From positions 80,651 to 144,650 of the forward strand of contig CANKJK010000006.1 of NCBI GenBank assembly GCA_947482665.1: DNA of 64,000 nt. Direction: 5' to 3'. The first letter of the stretch is position 1. Each line of letters begins with the position of its first letter. The position numbers and the translations under genes are program-made. The stretch comes from Acidobacteriota bacterium. GTDB lineage: Bacteria > Acidobacteriota > Vicinamibacteria > Vicinamibacterales > UBA2999. Below the pieces are notes generated by a model. The model ran no database searches. It was not told the DNA's origin and worked only from the letters and a program-made list of their open reading frames with translations. This document shows positions 25,311 to 33,672 of the stretch, one piece after another.

Positions 25311-27641
25311 ATGTTCAGGATGCGCCTACTCGGGAGACGAACCAGCCGCGCCATCGCCGGCGCGCTGATGGCGGCGGCGTCGTGGACGACCGCCTTGGCG
25401 GCGCCCGTACCCGCAGCAGGCGCGCCAGCGGTGACCTTCACCCGCGATATCGCCCCGATTCTGCTGACGCACTGTGCCGGTTGCCACCGTCCGGGTGGCT
25501 CCGCCCCTTTCAGCCTGCTCACCTATGCGGATGCACGCCGCCGTGCGCGCCTCATTGCGACCGTCACCGAGCGACGGGTCATGCCACCGTGGCAGCCGCT
25601 GCCGGAAGGCCCGCGCTTCCAGGGTGAAAGGCGGCTCGACGCCGAGGACATTCGCCGCATCGCGCGGTGGGTCGAGGACGGAACGCCGGAAGGCGAGGCG
25701 CGCGCCCTGCCTCCGGCGCCGGTGTTCACCAACGAGTGGCAGCTCGGCACGCCCGATCTCGTCGTCTCCATGCCGGAGCCGTTTGAGGTGCCGGCCGGCG
25801 GGCCCGACTTCTTCCGCAACTTCGTGCTGCCGGTGCCGCCACGCGCCGGGCGATACGTCCAGGCCATTGAATTCCGGCCAGGCAACGCCCGCGTGGTGCA
25901 TCACGCCCGCGTGCTGGTGGACGACACCGGCGAATCGCACCGGCACGACGCAGCCGACCCGCAGCCGGGCTTCGGTGGCATGGATACCCCAGGCGCGCGG
26001 TTTCCGGACGGGTACTTCCTCGGCTGGGCACCCGGGAAGCGCCCCAAGCGTGAGGCCACGGCGTGGCCCCTGGCGCCTGGCACTGACCTCGTCGTGCAGC
26101 TCCACCTGCGCCCCTCCGGCCGTGCCGAGCGTGTGCAAGCCAGCGTGGGCCTCTACTTCACGGACACGCCGCCTGCCTTTACGCCCGTGATGCTGCAGAT
26201 GGGCGCGCGCACGCTCGATATCGCCGCAGGCGATCAGCAATACCTCGTCACCGACAGCTACGTGCTCCCGGTGGCCGCCAGGGCCGTCCGCATCGCCCCG
26301 CATGCCCACTACCTCGCCCGCGAGATGCAGCTCCAGGCGACCCGGCCCGGCGAGACGCCGCTCACGCTCCTCCACATCCCCGACTGGAACTTCAACTGGC
26401 AGGACGACTACGACTACGCGCAGCCGGTCGAGTTGCCCGCCGGTACGCGGCTGGAGATGCGGTTCACCTATGACAACTCTCCGGAGAATCCGCGGAATCC
26501 CAACACCCCGCCGCGACGCGTAACCTTCGGCTCGCAGGCCAGCGACGAGATGTGCGAGCTTCTGCTGCAACTGGTGCCCGCCGCACCAGAGGACCTGCCC
26601 CGCCTGCGGGCCGACATCAATCGGAAGTCGCTCGAGATTGAGACCGCCGAAGCCGAAAAGCGCGTCGTGGACCAGCCGGAGGACGCCGACGCGCGGACGG
26701 CGCTGGGCGCGATCTACATCCAGACGGGCCGCTTCGACCAGGGGGCGCGCGAATTCGAAGCCGCTGTCCGCCTCGCGCCCGACCAGGCGGTCACCAACTA
26801 CAACGCCGGCCAGGTGGCCTTTGCCCGGCGCGATTACGACCTCGCGCAGCGGCGGCTGGAGCGAGCCATCGCGCTGCGCCCGGAGCTGGTGGAAGCGCAC
26901 ACCACGCTGGCGGAACTGGCAGAGCGGCGCGGCGACGACACGGTGGCTGCGGCCCGCTATCGCGCCGCGTTGGCGCTTCGGCCCGGCCATGTGCCGGCCG
27001 CCGCGAATCTGGCGCGCGTGCTCATCGCCCGCGGTGCCTGGGACGACACCATCGCGATGCTCGAGGATGCGCTCCGCGCCCAGCCACGCGAGCCCGTGCT
27101 GCTCGACGCGCTGGCCGCCGCCACCACGGGAGCCGGACGGCAACGCGCCGTGCTCGACCTTGATGGGGCGCCCGTCACCACGCAGATAGCCGGAGCCCGG
27201 GCGGTCGTCATGGTGTTCGTGGGCACCGACTGCCCCGTCTCCAACCGCTACGCGCCTGAAGTACGACGCCTCGCGGAACGGTTTGCCCCGTCGGGCATCT
27301 CCTTCGTCACGGTCTATCCCAACCCGGCCGAGACGGCTGCCACGATCCGTCAGCACCTGAAGGACTACGGGCTGCCGCCCCGCGCGGTGCACGACCGCGA
27401 GCAGGCGTTGGTGGCGCGCAGCGGCGTCACCATCACACCCGAGGTGGTGGTCTACGACGCGCGGGGTCGGATGGTCTATCGCGGCCGGATCGACGACCGC
27501 TACACGAGCGTCGGCGTGGAACGGCCCACCGCCTCCCGGCACGATCTGGAGGAGGTCCTCTCGGCCATCATCGCGGGACGCACACCGCCGCTTCGCACGA
27601 CCAGCGCCGTCGGGTGCTTCATCGCCGACACCGCTCGCTGA
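25311..27641 (+). CDS. Cytochrome c / copper type II monooxygenase-like / TPR / redoxin fusion
   Basis: A 776-residue exported protein (signal near 12-31). Domain order: cytochrome c with CAGCH at 55-59 (about 40-135); a peptidylglycine-monooxygenase-like copper fold (about 150-425); TPR units (about 450-600); and a thioredoxin-fold redoxin domain (about 612-752) with GTDCPVSNRY around C641. The copper-site residues of PHM-type enzymes are all present in order: HH 197-198 (VVHHARVLVD), H265 (VVQLHLRPSG), H331-x-H333 (IAPHAHYL) and M414 (SDEMCELLLQL). That suggests a redox-active enzyme that hydroxylates something in the periplasm, perhaps with the heme as internal electron donor. ATG 25311 has another ATG nine bases on. 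A pentapeptide gene follows after 14 bases. Confidence 0.85.
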   Translation: MFRMRLLGRRTSRAIAGALMAAASWTTALAAPVPAAGAPAVTFTRDIAPILLTHCAGCHRPGGSAPFSLLTYADARRRARLIATVTERRVMPPWQPLPEGPRFQGERRLDAEDIRRIARWVEDGTPEGEARALPPAPVFTNEWQLGTPDLVVSMPEPFEVPAGGPDFFRNFVLPVPPRAGRYVQAIEFRPGNARVVHHARVLVDDTGESHRHDAADPQPGFGGMDTPGARFPDGYFLGWAPGKRPKREATAWPLAPGTDLVVQLHLRPSGRAERVQASVGLYFTDTPPAFTPVMLQMGARTLDIAAGDQQYLVTDSYVLPVAARAVRIAPHAHYLAREMQLQATRPGETPLTLLHIPDWNFNWQDDYDYAQPVELPAGTRLEMRFTYDNSPENPRNPNTPPRRVTFGSQASDEMCELLLQLVPAAPEDLPRLRADINRKSLEIETAEAEKRVVDQPEDADARTALGAIYIQTGRFDQGAREFEAAVRLAPDQAVTNYNAGQVAFARRDYDLAQRRLERAIALRPELVEAHTTLAELAERRGDDTVAAARYRAALALRPGHVPAAANLARVLIARGAWDDTIAMLEDALRAQPREPVLLDALAAATTGAGRQRAVLDLDGAPVTTQIAGARAVVMVFVGTDCPVSNRYAPEVRRLAERFAPSGISFVTVYPNPAETAATIRQHLKDYGLPPRAVHDREQALVARSGVTITPEVVVYDARGRMVYRGRIDDRYTSVGVERPTASRHDLEEVLSAIIAGRTPPLRTTSAVGCFIADTAR

Positions 27642-27655
27642 GGCGCGGCATCGAG

Positions 27656-28285
27656 ATGGCGGACACCGGACAACCCGACCCGTTTGCCGGCCGCGACCAG
27701 TTCGAGGACGAGACCTTCACGGACGTCGAACTCCCACAGGGCGACCTCTCCGGCAAGGAGTTCATCCGCTGCCGGTTCGAGCGCGGTCGATTCGAAGCCT
27801 CACGGTGGCAGGGTGCCCACCTGGAAGACTGCGTCTTCGAGGGCTGCGACCTGGCGCGTATCCAGCCTGCGAAGCTCGGCGTCCGCGGCGTCGAGTTCCG
27901 CAATTGCCGGCTGACTGGCGTGGACTGGAGCGATATTGGCGCCAACCCCGCGATCGCGTTCATCGGCTGCAATCTGCAGTACGCGTCCTTCGTCCGGGTG
28001 AATCTCACGGGCACGCGGTTCACGCGGTGTCGCCTGCTCGAGGTGAACTTCGTCGAGTCCCGGCTCGTGGATGCGGTCTTCACGGAGTCCGACCTGAGCG
28101 GGAGCCGCTTCGACCACTGCGACCTGCGCAAGGCCGACTTCAGCGGCGCACAGGGCCTGCTGCTCGACCCGGGCCGGAACACGGTGAAGGGCGCACGGAT
28201 CAACCTCGCCGCCGCCGTCTCACTCGCCACTGCCGCCGGACTGAAGGTCAGCGGCTTCGACGACGCCCCGGACGAACGGCGATAA
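27656..28285 (+). CDS. Pentapeptide repeat protein
   Basis: A 209-residue soluble protein made mainly of pentapeptide repeats with the A(D/N)LxX pattern and central Phe/Leu (EFIRCRFERGRFEASRWQGA, LEDCVFEGCDLARI, ASFVRVNLTGTRFTRCRLLEVNF, LSGSRFDHCDLRKADFSGA). The repeats build a right-handed quadrilateral beta helix. Size and a break in the middle (NPAIAFIGCNL) are similar to Qnr/McbG-type proteins that mimic DNA and protect gyrase, but many family members have other or unknown roles, so no resistance function is claimed. It starts 14 bases after the copper-monooxygenase fusion and may be co-transcribed. Confidence 0.85.
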   Translation: MADTGQPDPFAGRDQFEDETFTDVELPQGDLSGKEFIRCRFERGRFEASRWQGAHLEDCVFEGCDLARIQPAKLGVRGVEFRNCRLTGVDWSDIGANPAIAFIGCNLQYASFVRVNLTGTRFTRCRLLEVNFVESRLVDAVFTESDLSGSRFDHCDLRKADFSGAQGLLLDPGRNTVKGARINLAAAVSLATAAGLKVSGFDDAPDERR

Positions 28286-28293
28286 GCGTGGCG

Positions 28294-28370
28294 TGGTGCG
28301 CCCGGCAGGATTCGAACCTGCGACACCCGGCTTCGAAGGCCGGTGCTCTATCCAGCTGAGCTACGGGCGC
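28294..28370 (-). tRNA. tRNA-Arg (anticodon UCG)
   Basis: On the minus strand the sequence begins GCGCCCGTAGCTCAGCTGGA, folds into a cloverleaf with a 7-bp acceptor stem (GCGCCCG/CGGGCGC), has anticodon stem CCGGC/GCCGG with loop CTTCGAA, and T arm GGTTCGAATCC. The anticodon UCG reads CGA. The discriminator is A and CCA is encoded at 28296-28294. Confidence 0.97.
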
Positions 28371-28473
28371 GTGTGGGATCGGCGTGTCGTGGGGCCGTCA
28401 GCGCGGGCTCCAGTGTACCCGGGCTCGCCGCCCCCAGGCCGCGCGACCGGGCGACGGTATCATCACGGCGCAC

Positions 28474-29517
28474 ATGCCGCCGCCTCTTCGTTCAGCGTCC
28501 GTCGCCGTGGCACTGGCCACGCTCCTCGCAACCGCCCTGCTTCCGAGCGCCTGCGGCCGCTCGACGCCGACGTCGCCGACATCGGCCTCAGGTTCCGCCA
28601 ACTCCGCCCCCGGTTCTGCGCTGACCGTCTCCCCGATCGACCCGGGACTGATCGACTTCATCGTGCCGCTCGGCAATCTCGGCCCGACCGCCCACACGCT
28701 TCCCACGGACCACATCTACTTCTACTGGCACGGCCCGGAGCCCTCGCCGCTCGTGGCGCCGGCCGCGGGCACCGTCGAGAACGTCATCTCGACCGGCAAC
28801 GACGGCAAGCTCGTCGTGCGCGTCAACAGCACGTTCGTCTACTACCTGGACCACGTGACGTTCGCACCAGGCATTGGCGTCGGTACGCGCGTCCAGGCCG
28901 GGCAGGTCGTGGGTTCCTCGGCGCGGCTGGCCTTCGACCTGGGCGTGCACAACTTCAGCGCCGCGCCCCTCGGCTTCGTGAACCCGGTGCGGTACGGCGG
29001 CCTCAACAGCTACAGCATCTACTCAGACGCGCCGCTCAAGTTCTTCGCCGAACCGCTCCGGTCCCTGCTCTACAGCAAGGTGCGCAGTGATGGCGTCAAC
29101 CCGGATGGACGCATCAACTTCGACGTGGACGGCACGCTCTCGGGCGGGTGGTTCCGGGAGGACCTTCCGGCGACGGCGATCCAGGACGGCTCCGTCAGTA
29201 CCGGTTCCCGGCAGCTGGCCTTTGCGCGCGACAACTGGTTTTCCGACCGGCAGCGCATCTCCATCGGCGGCTTCGGCATGACGGGCGTCTACGGCGTGCC
29301 GCCCGATGCGACCGACTTCGCGTCCGTCACGCCGGCCTCCGGGCGCGTCACCTACCGCCTGCTCTACACCGGAGAGCCCGGTGGCCCGCCCACGCCGCTC
29401 CAGGCCGGACTCCTCATCGTCGAGATGCTCGATGGACGGCGCATCCGCGTGGAGGCATTCCAGACGCAGGCCTCGACGGGCACCTTCAGCGAGCGCGCAG
29501 AGATCTATCTGCGCTAG
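28474..29517 (+). CDS. Lipoprotein with degenerate M23-like fold
   Basis: A 347-residue exported protein with a lipoprotein-like signal (LATLLATALLPSAC, lipid Cys at 27). The region about 60-170 (LVAPAAGTVENVIST, LVVRVNSTFVYYLDHV, GTRVQAGQVVGSS) follows the beta-hairpin pattern of M23/LytM-type peptidase domains, where a groove and "VxAGQxVG" are typical. The zinc ligands (H-x-D and H-x-H) are not conserved, so it is probably non-catalytic. The C-terminal half (about 215-347, SGGWFREDLPATAI, VEMLDGRRIRVEAFQ) is unfamiliar. ATG 28474 is chosen for its signal. Function unknown; perhaps envelope binding. Confidence 0.7.
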   Translation: MPPPLRSASVAVALATLLATALLPSACGRSTPTSPTSASGSANSAPGSALTVSPIDPGLIDFIVPLGNLGPTAHTLPTDHIYFYWHGPEPSPLVAPAAGTVENVISTGNDGKLVVRVNSTFVYYLDHVTFAPGIGVGTRVQAGQVVGSSARLAFDLGVHNFSAAPLGFVNPVRYGGLNSYSIYSDAPLKFFAEPLRSLLYSKVRSDGVNPDGRINFDVDGTLSGGWFREDLPATAIQDGSVSTGSRQLAFARDNWFSDRQRISIGGFGMTGVYGVPPDATDFASVTPASGRVTYRLLYTGEPGGPPTPLQAGLLIVEMLDGRRIRVEAFQTQASTGTFSERAEIYLR

Positions 29518-29533
29518 AGCACGGTGAAGGGGG

Positions 29534-30694
29534 TTACCGTGCCGTTCCGGTGGCGACAAACCGCTGCGCCCGGTTGCCGGGGCCCACTTCGGCTGTGTAG
29601 ACCGTGCCGGCTCTGTCCACCGCTACGGCGTGCAGCCCCCGGAACTCCCCCGGACCTGCCCCCAACTGCCCGAACGACGTCAGGATGGTGAGCGACGTCC
29701 GGTCCATCACCACCACGCGGCCGCTGCCATAGTCGGCCACGTAGAGGTAGCGCTGTGCGGGATCGGGCGAGAACGCGAGGCCGGCGGCCGATGGGTCGCT
29801 CGTCCGGCTGACGAAGACCTGGGTGAGGTAGGTGCCGTCGGTCTTGAAGACCTGAATGCGGCGGTGTGTGCGGTCGCACACGTAGACGAGCCCGTCAGTG
29901 GACACCACGACGCAGTGCACGGGATTGCCGAAGTGCTCCGGCCCGTCGCCAGTGGGGGCAATCGGGTCCTTCCCGGTGGGGCCGTGATACACGGGGCCGG
30001 CATCCGGTGGTTTGCCGAAGGCGCCCCACATCCGCTTGAAGGCGCCGGTGACGGCATCGAACACGATGAGGCGCCGGTTGCCGTAGCCGTCGGCGACGAA
30101 GACCTCGTGCGTGGGCGGATAGACGGCCACGCTGGTGGCGCGGCCCAGGTTCTTTGTGTCGTGATTGCCGGCCGTGGGTGTACGGCTGCCAATCTGGAGG
30201 CGGAAGGCGCCGGTGCGGTCGAACTTCAGCACCATGCTGTCGGTGGGGCTCTCCTTCGACGGCGCCGGGTTCGGGCTGCTGCCGGTCACCCAGAAGTTGC
30301 CCTCGAGGTCCACGTGCAGGCCGTGCTCGGTCGTCGGCCAGTCGTAGCCGGCACCAGGCCCGCCCCAGCCCTTCACGAAGGCACCCCGCTCGTCGAACTC
30401 GAGCACGGGCGGCGCCACGTGCGCCTTCTGCTCGGGCGCCACCAGGCCGGGCCGGTGCAGCACCCACACATGCCCATTGGCGCCGGCCGACACCCAGGCC
30501 ACAGGCCCCATCACCTGCCCGTCTGGCAGCTTCGGCCAGGCCGCGTCCACCCGGTAGGTCGGCGCGACCGCCGTCTGGCCCGCTGCCTGGCCCGCTGTCT
30601 GGCCCGCCTGCACGCCTCGCGTGCCCGTCAGCGCCACGAGCGCCAGCACGGTCAGCGCCGGCACCGCCCACCCGCGTCTCATGCGATCCCGCAC
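29534..30694 (-). CDS. Exported NHL-repeat beta-propeller protein
   Basis: About 386 residues from GTG 30694, or 382 from ATG 30682. Signal peptide: RRGWAVPALTVLALVALTG. The mature protein is a chain of NHL-type blades ([84 protein letters not shown]). NHL propellers bind proteins, ligands or nucleic acid; some act as lyases such as PAL, but no metal-ligand set is evident. It is the last gene of the DUF1592-DUF1552-ankyrin operon, 13 bases after the ankyrin gene. A similar protein is encoded at 58455-59603. Confidence 0.85.
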   Translation of the reverse strand: MRDRMRRGWAVPALTVLALVALTGTRGVQAGQTAGQAAGQTAVAPTYRVDAAWPKLPDGQVMGPVAWVSAGANGHVWVLHRPGLVAPEQKAHVAPPVLEFDERGAFVKGWGGPGAGYDWPTTEHGLHVDLEGNFWVTGSSPNPAPSKESPTDSMVLKFDRTGAFRLQIGSRTPTAGNHDTKNLGRATSVAVYPPTHEVFVADGYGNRRLIVFDAVTGAFKRMWGAFGKPPDAGPVYHGPTGKDPIAPTGDGPEHFGNPVHCVVVSTDGLVYVCDRTHRRIQVFKTDGTYLTQVFVSRTSDPSAAGLAFSPDPAQRYLYVADYGSGRVVVMDRTSLTILTSFGQLGAGPGEFRGLHAVAVDRAGTVYTAEVGPGNRAQRFVATGTAR

Positions 30695-30707
30695 GTCTCC
30701 GCCCTCG

Positions 30708-32324
30708 CTACTTGCCAGCCGCCGCGCCCGCAGGCGGTGCGGATTCGGTTTCCACGACGACGGTGTTCAGGTTGTTGTTGCCCCGCACGCCAGAGGCCAC
30801 GAACATCTGCCGCAGTTCCGCCGGGCCGAACACCTTGCCTTCCGGCAGGCCCCGCTCCGCGAGGAGCTTCCGGATGAAGGCCTCCGTCTCGGGGTGGTAC
30901 TGATCGATCTGGCCCTGGTAGTCGAGGTGGGCCACGGCCAGCGGTGACTGGCCGTACTTGTTCACGGCGTCGAGCTTTGCACCCTTGTCCACGAGGAACT
31001 GCACCACGATGTTGGCCCCGGTAAAGGCCGCGCCGTGCAGCGCCGTATCGCCCTTCTCGTTCGCGTCGTTCACCGTGCCCCCGGCGGCCAGCGCCACCTT
31101 CACCGCTTCGAGGGCCTCTTCGGGCGGCTTGCTGTCTTCGCCGACGAACGTGACGTCGCAGCCGGCCGCCGCCATCAGCACGGTGGTGCCCTCGCGGTTC
31201 CGGTCCTGGACGTTGGCGCCGTGCTCGAGCAGCACACGCATCAGCTCCGCGTCCGCGCTCTTGGCGGCCATCAGGAGCGCGGTGGCGCGGATCACGCTGA
31301 AGCGGCCGCGCTGATTGTCCGAGCGGCCCCAGGCCTTCGTCACCCGGGCGTGCACATCCACGCCGTGGGCGAAGAGGCTCTTCACGAAGTCCATGCTGGA
31401 CAACCGCCCCGTGGGCACGGGGTAGGCGAGGCGCGTCACGTTGAGACCCCGCGTCCGGGCGGTCTGGTGCAAGGCATTCCAGCCCTGGTCGGCCGCGTTC
31501 GGGTCCGCGCCGCGGTCGAGCAGCAGCGCGCCCAGCTCCCAGTGCGCATTGGCCGCGGCGATCACCAGGGCGCTGGCGCCATCCGGCGCCTTCTCATTCG
31601 GGCTCACGCCGGCATCGAGCAGCGCGCGCACCACGTCGAGGTGCCCGCGGCGCACGGCCATCAGGAGCGGCGTGTATTCGTCGAACCGATCCTTCCGGTT
31701 GTAGTTCCCCCGGGTGAACTCGGCGGCATCGAGCGGCGGCGTCGCCGGCCCATGCGAACGGTCCGTGGCCCGCGCGCCCGCCTCGACGAGCGTCTTCACG
31801 ACGGCCGCATTGCCTTCGACCGCGGCGGCCATGAGCGCCGTCTGGCCGCGGCGCGCCTCCCGCGCGTGCACGTCGGCCCCGTGGGCGAGCAGCACTCGCA
31901 CCGCCTCGGTAGACCCGCTGCGCGCGGCGGCCATCAGCGGCATCTCGCCACCCACGCCAGGGGCGTTGGCCTTCGCGCCGGCGGCCAGCAGCGTCTCGAG
32001 CAGCGGCCCGTTGCCGTTGGTCGCCGCGTAGAACACGGGGCTCGCGCCGTACCGATTCGCCTTCGATGGGTCCGCGCCGGCCTTCAGCAGCAGCGTGGCC
32101 AGCTCCTGCTGGTTGCCCCGCACGGCCCACGTCAGCGCCGTGGTGCCATCGGGCTCAGTCGCAGTGGCACCGGCCTTCTGCCTCAGCAGGGCCCGCACCG
32201 CCGCGACATCCCCACTTTTCACGGCCTCCAGCAGCGACGTCTCGCGGTCCGTGGCGCCCAACCCCGCGAGCACCACGACCGCCAGCAGCGCCATCACCGT
32301 GCCACGCACGCGCGTCGTCGCCAT
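30708..32324 (-). CDS. Exported ankyrin repeat protein
   Basis: A 538-residue protein with signal peptide (VRGTVMALLAVVVLAGLGA) and ankyrin repeats from about residue 28 to 470 (DGTTALTWAVRGNQQELATLL, YGASPVFYAATNGNGPLLETLL, GEMPLMAAARSGSTEAVRVLL, RRGQTALMAAAVEGNAAVVKTL, DEYTPLLMAVRRGHLDVVRALL). Interruptions occur near 185-200 and 285-330. The C-terminus (AELRQMFVASGVRGNNNLNT) is not ankyrin. The start lies three bases after the DUF1552 stop, so it belongs to the same operon. It would act as a periplasmic protein-binding scaffold for the neighbouring DUF1552/DUF1592 proteins; that partner choice is inference. Paralogue at 4969-6453. Confidence 0.88.
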   Translation of the reverse strand: MATTRVRGTVMALLAVVVLAGLGATDRETSLLEAVKSGDVAAVRALLRQKAGATATEPDGTTALTWAVRGNQQELATLLLKAGADPSKANRYGASPVFYAATNGNGPLLETLLAAGAKANAPGVGGEMPLMAAARSGSTEAVRVLLAHGADVHAREARRGQTALMAAAVEGNAAVVKTLVEAGARATDRSHGPATPPLDAAEFTRGNYNRKDRFDEYTPLLMAVRRGHLDVVRALLDAGVSPNEKAPDGASALVIAAANAHWELGALLLDRGADPNAADQGWNALHQTARTRGLNVTRLAYPVPTGRLSSMDFVKSLFAHGVDVHARVTKAWGRSDNQRGRFSVIRATALLMAAKSADAELMRVLLEHGANVQDRNREGTTVLMAAAGCDVTFVGEDSKPPEEALEAVKVALAAGGTVNDANEKGDTALHGAAFTGANIVVQFLVDKGAKLDAVNKYGQSPLAVAHLDYQGQIDQYHPETEAFIRKLLAERGLPEGKVFGPAELRQMFVASGVRGNNNLNTVVVETESAPPAGAAAGK

Positions 32325-32327
32325 GAC

Positions 32328-33647
32328 CTAGATCCCCGCCAGCCGGCCCGTGCTGTCGCCGACGTGGTCGACGTGCACGCCGGCCTTGTCGAGCAGCGCT
32401 AGGCCGAGATTCATCATCGGCGTGTCGCGCTTGGCGCGCAGGTGCCCGCGGCCGACGTGCTGGCCGTTGGCGCCACCGAGCACCACCAGCGGCAGATCGC
32501 GCGGACTGTGCTGGTCGCCGTTGCCGAGCCCCGCGCCGTAGAGCATCAGCGCGTGGTCGAGCATGGTGCCGTCGCCCTCGGGCGTGGCCTTCATCCTGGC
32601 CAGCAGGCCCGCGACCAGCGACGCGTGGTACGTGTTGATCTTCGTGTTGAGCGCCATCCGCTCCGGAAGGTCCTGGTGATGCGACACATCGTGGTGCCCA
32701 TTGGGCACGCCGATGTGCGCGTAGGTGCGCAGGCTCTGCTCGCGCGCGATCTGGAAGGTGGAGACGCGCGTGGTGTCGGACCTGAAGGCCAAGTACTGCA
32801 GGTCGAACATCAGCTTCGCGTAGGTGTCGAAATCCTGCGGGATGCTCAACGGCTTCTCGCCCGTGTCCACCGAAGCGGCCAGCCGGCCCTCCGTCTTCTG
32901 GAGCCGGTCCTCCACCGACCGCACCACCGTGAGGTATTCGTCCACCCTGGCCTGGTCGGCCCGGCCAAGCGAGCCTTCGAGCCGGCCCATCTCCTGGGTC
33001 ACCGAATCCAGGATGCTGCGCTGCCGGCGGATCTGCACGCGCCGGGCGTCGCGGTTGCGGCCGTCGCCGAACAGCCGCTCGAACACGGCGCGCGGATTGT
33101 TCTCCATCACCAGCGGCTGCGTCGGCCCCTTCCAGGAGAAGGTGTTCTGGTAGATGCAGGCGTAGCCGTTGTCGCAGTTGCCCACCAGATAGCTCGGCTC
33201 GAGCGCCAGCTCCAGCGAGGCGAGCGGTGTGTCACCCGCCAGCTGCCGCGCCGCGATCTGATCCAGCGTAGTGCCCGCCGCGATGTCGGCGCCTTCCGTC
33301 CGCTTCGGACGCACGCCCGAGAGCCACACCGTCTGCGCCCGGCTGTGCGGGCCGCCGCCGGAATCCTCCGCCTGCGCGTTGGCCATGCCGCTCACCACCG
33401 TCATCTGGTCGCGGAAGGGGCCATAGGGCGTGAGGATGGGCGTCAGCTCGAAGTCGCGTCCCTCCGCCTTCGGCGTGAAGTGGGCCATCGTGCAGCCGTT
33501 GGACACGTAGAAGAACGCCATCCGGATGGGCGGCGCCGCGGCGCGTGCCAGGGCTGGCTGCATCGCATCGAGCAGCGGGAGACCGATCGCCGCGCCAAGC
33601 CCGCGCAGCAGGGTCCGCCTGGGGAGATGGAGTTTCCGGATCGTCAT
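32328..33647 (-). CDS. DUF1552 protein with twin-arginine signal
   Basis: A 439-residue protein of the DUF1552 family, almost always encoded beside DUF1592-type cytochromes in Acidobacteriota and Planctomycetota. N-terminus: RKLHLPRRTLLRGLGAAIGLPLL, a twin-arginine signal (R10, R11). Family motifs include RMAFFYVSNGCTMAHF, SGMANAQAEDSGGGPHSRAQTVWLSG, LGNGDQHSPRDLPLVVLGG and a late MMNLGLALLDKAGV. The Asn, His and Asp residues in these stretches suggest a metal or phosphate site as in alkaline-phosphatase-superfamily relatives, but the activity is not established. ATG 33647 has GGAG upstream. Gap of 25 bases from the DUF1592 gene, three to the ankyrin gene. Folded export by Tat is expected. 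Confidence 0.9.
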   Translation of the reverse strand: MTIRKLHLPRRTLLRGLGAAIGLPLLDAMQPALARAAAPPIRMAFFYVSNGCTMAHFTPKAEGRDFELTPILTPYGPFRDQMTVVSGMANAQAEDSGGGPHSRAQTVWLSGVRPKRTEGADIAAGTTLDQIAARQLAGDTPLASLELALEPSYLVGNCDNGYACIYQNTFSWKGPTQPLVMENNPRAVFERLFGDGRNRDARRVQIRRQRSILDSVTQEMGRLEGSLGRADQARVDEYLTVVRSVEDRLQKTEGRLAASVDTGEKPLSIPQDFDTYAKLMFDLQYLAFRSDTTRVSTFQIAREQSLRTYAHIGVPNGHHDVSHHQDLPERMALNTKINTYHASLVAGLLARMKATPEGDGTMLDHALMLYGAGLGNGDQHSPRDLPLVVLGGANGQHVGRGHLRAKRDTPMMNLGLALLDKAGVHVDHVGDSTGRLAGI

Positions 33648-33672
33648 GGCTGATGTCTCCTGAGAACTGACG

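Noticed and set aside
25326..27542. 738-codon frame antisense to the copper-monooxygenase fusion
   Set aside because: It mirrors the real gene; composition is Arg/His/Gly-rich and no motif is present.
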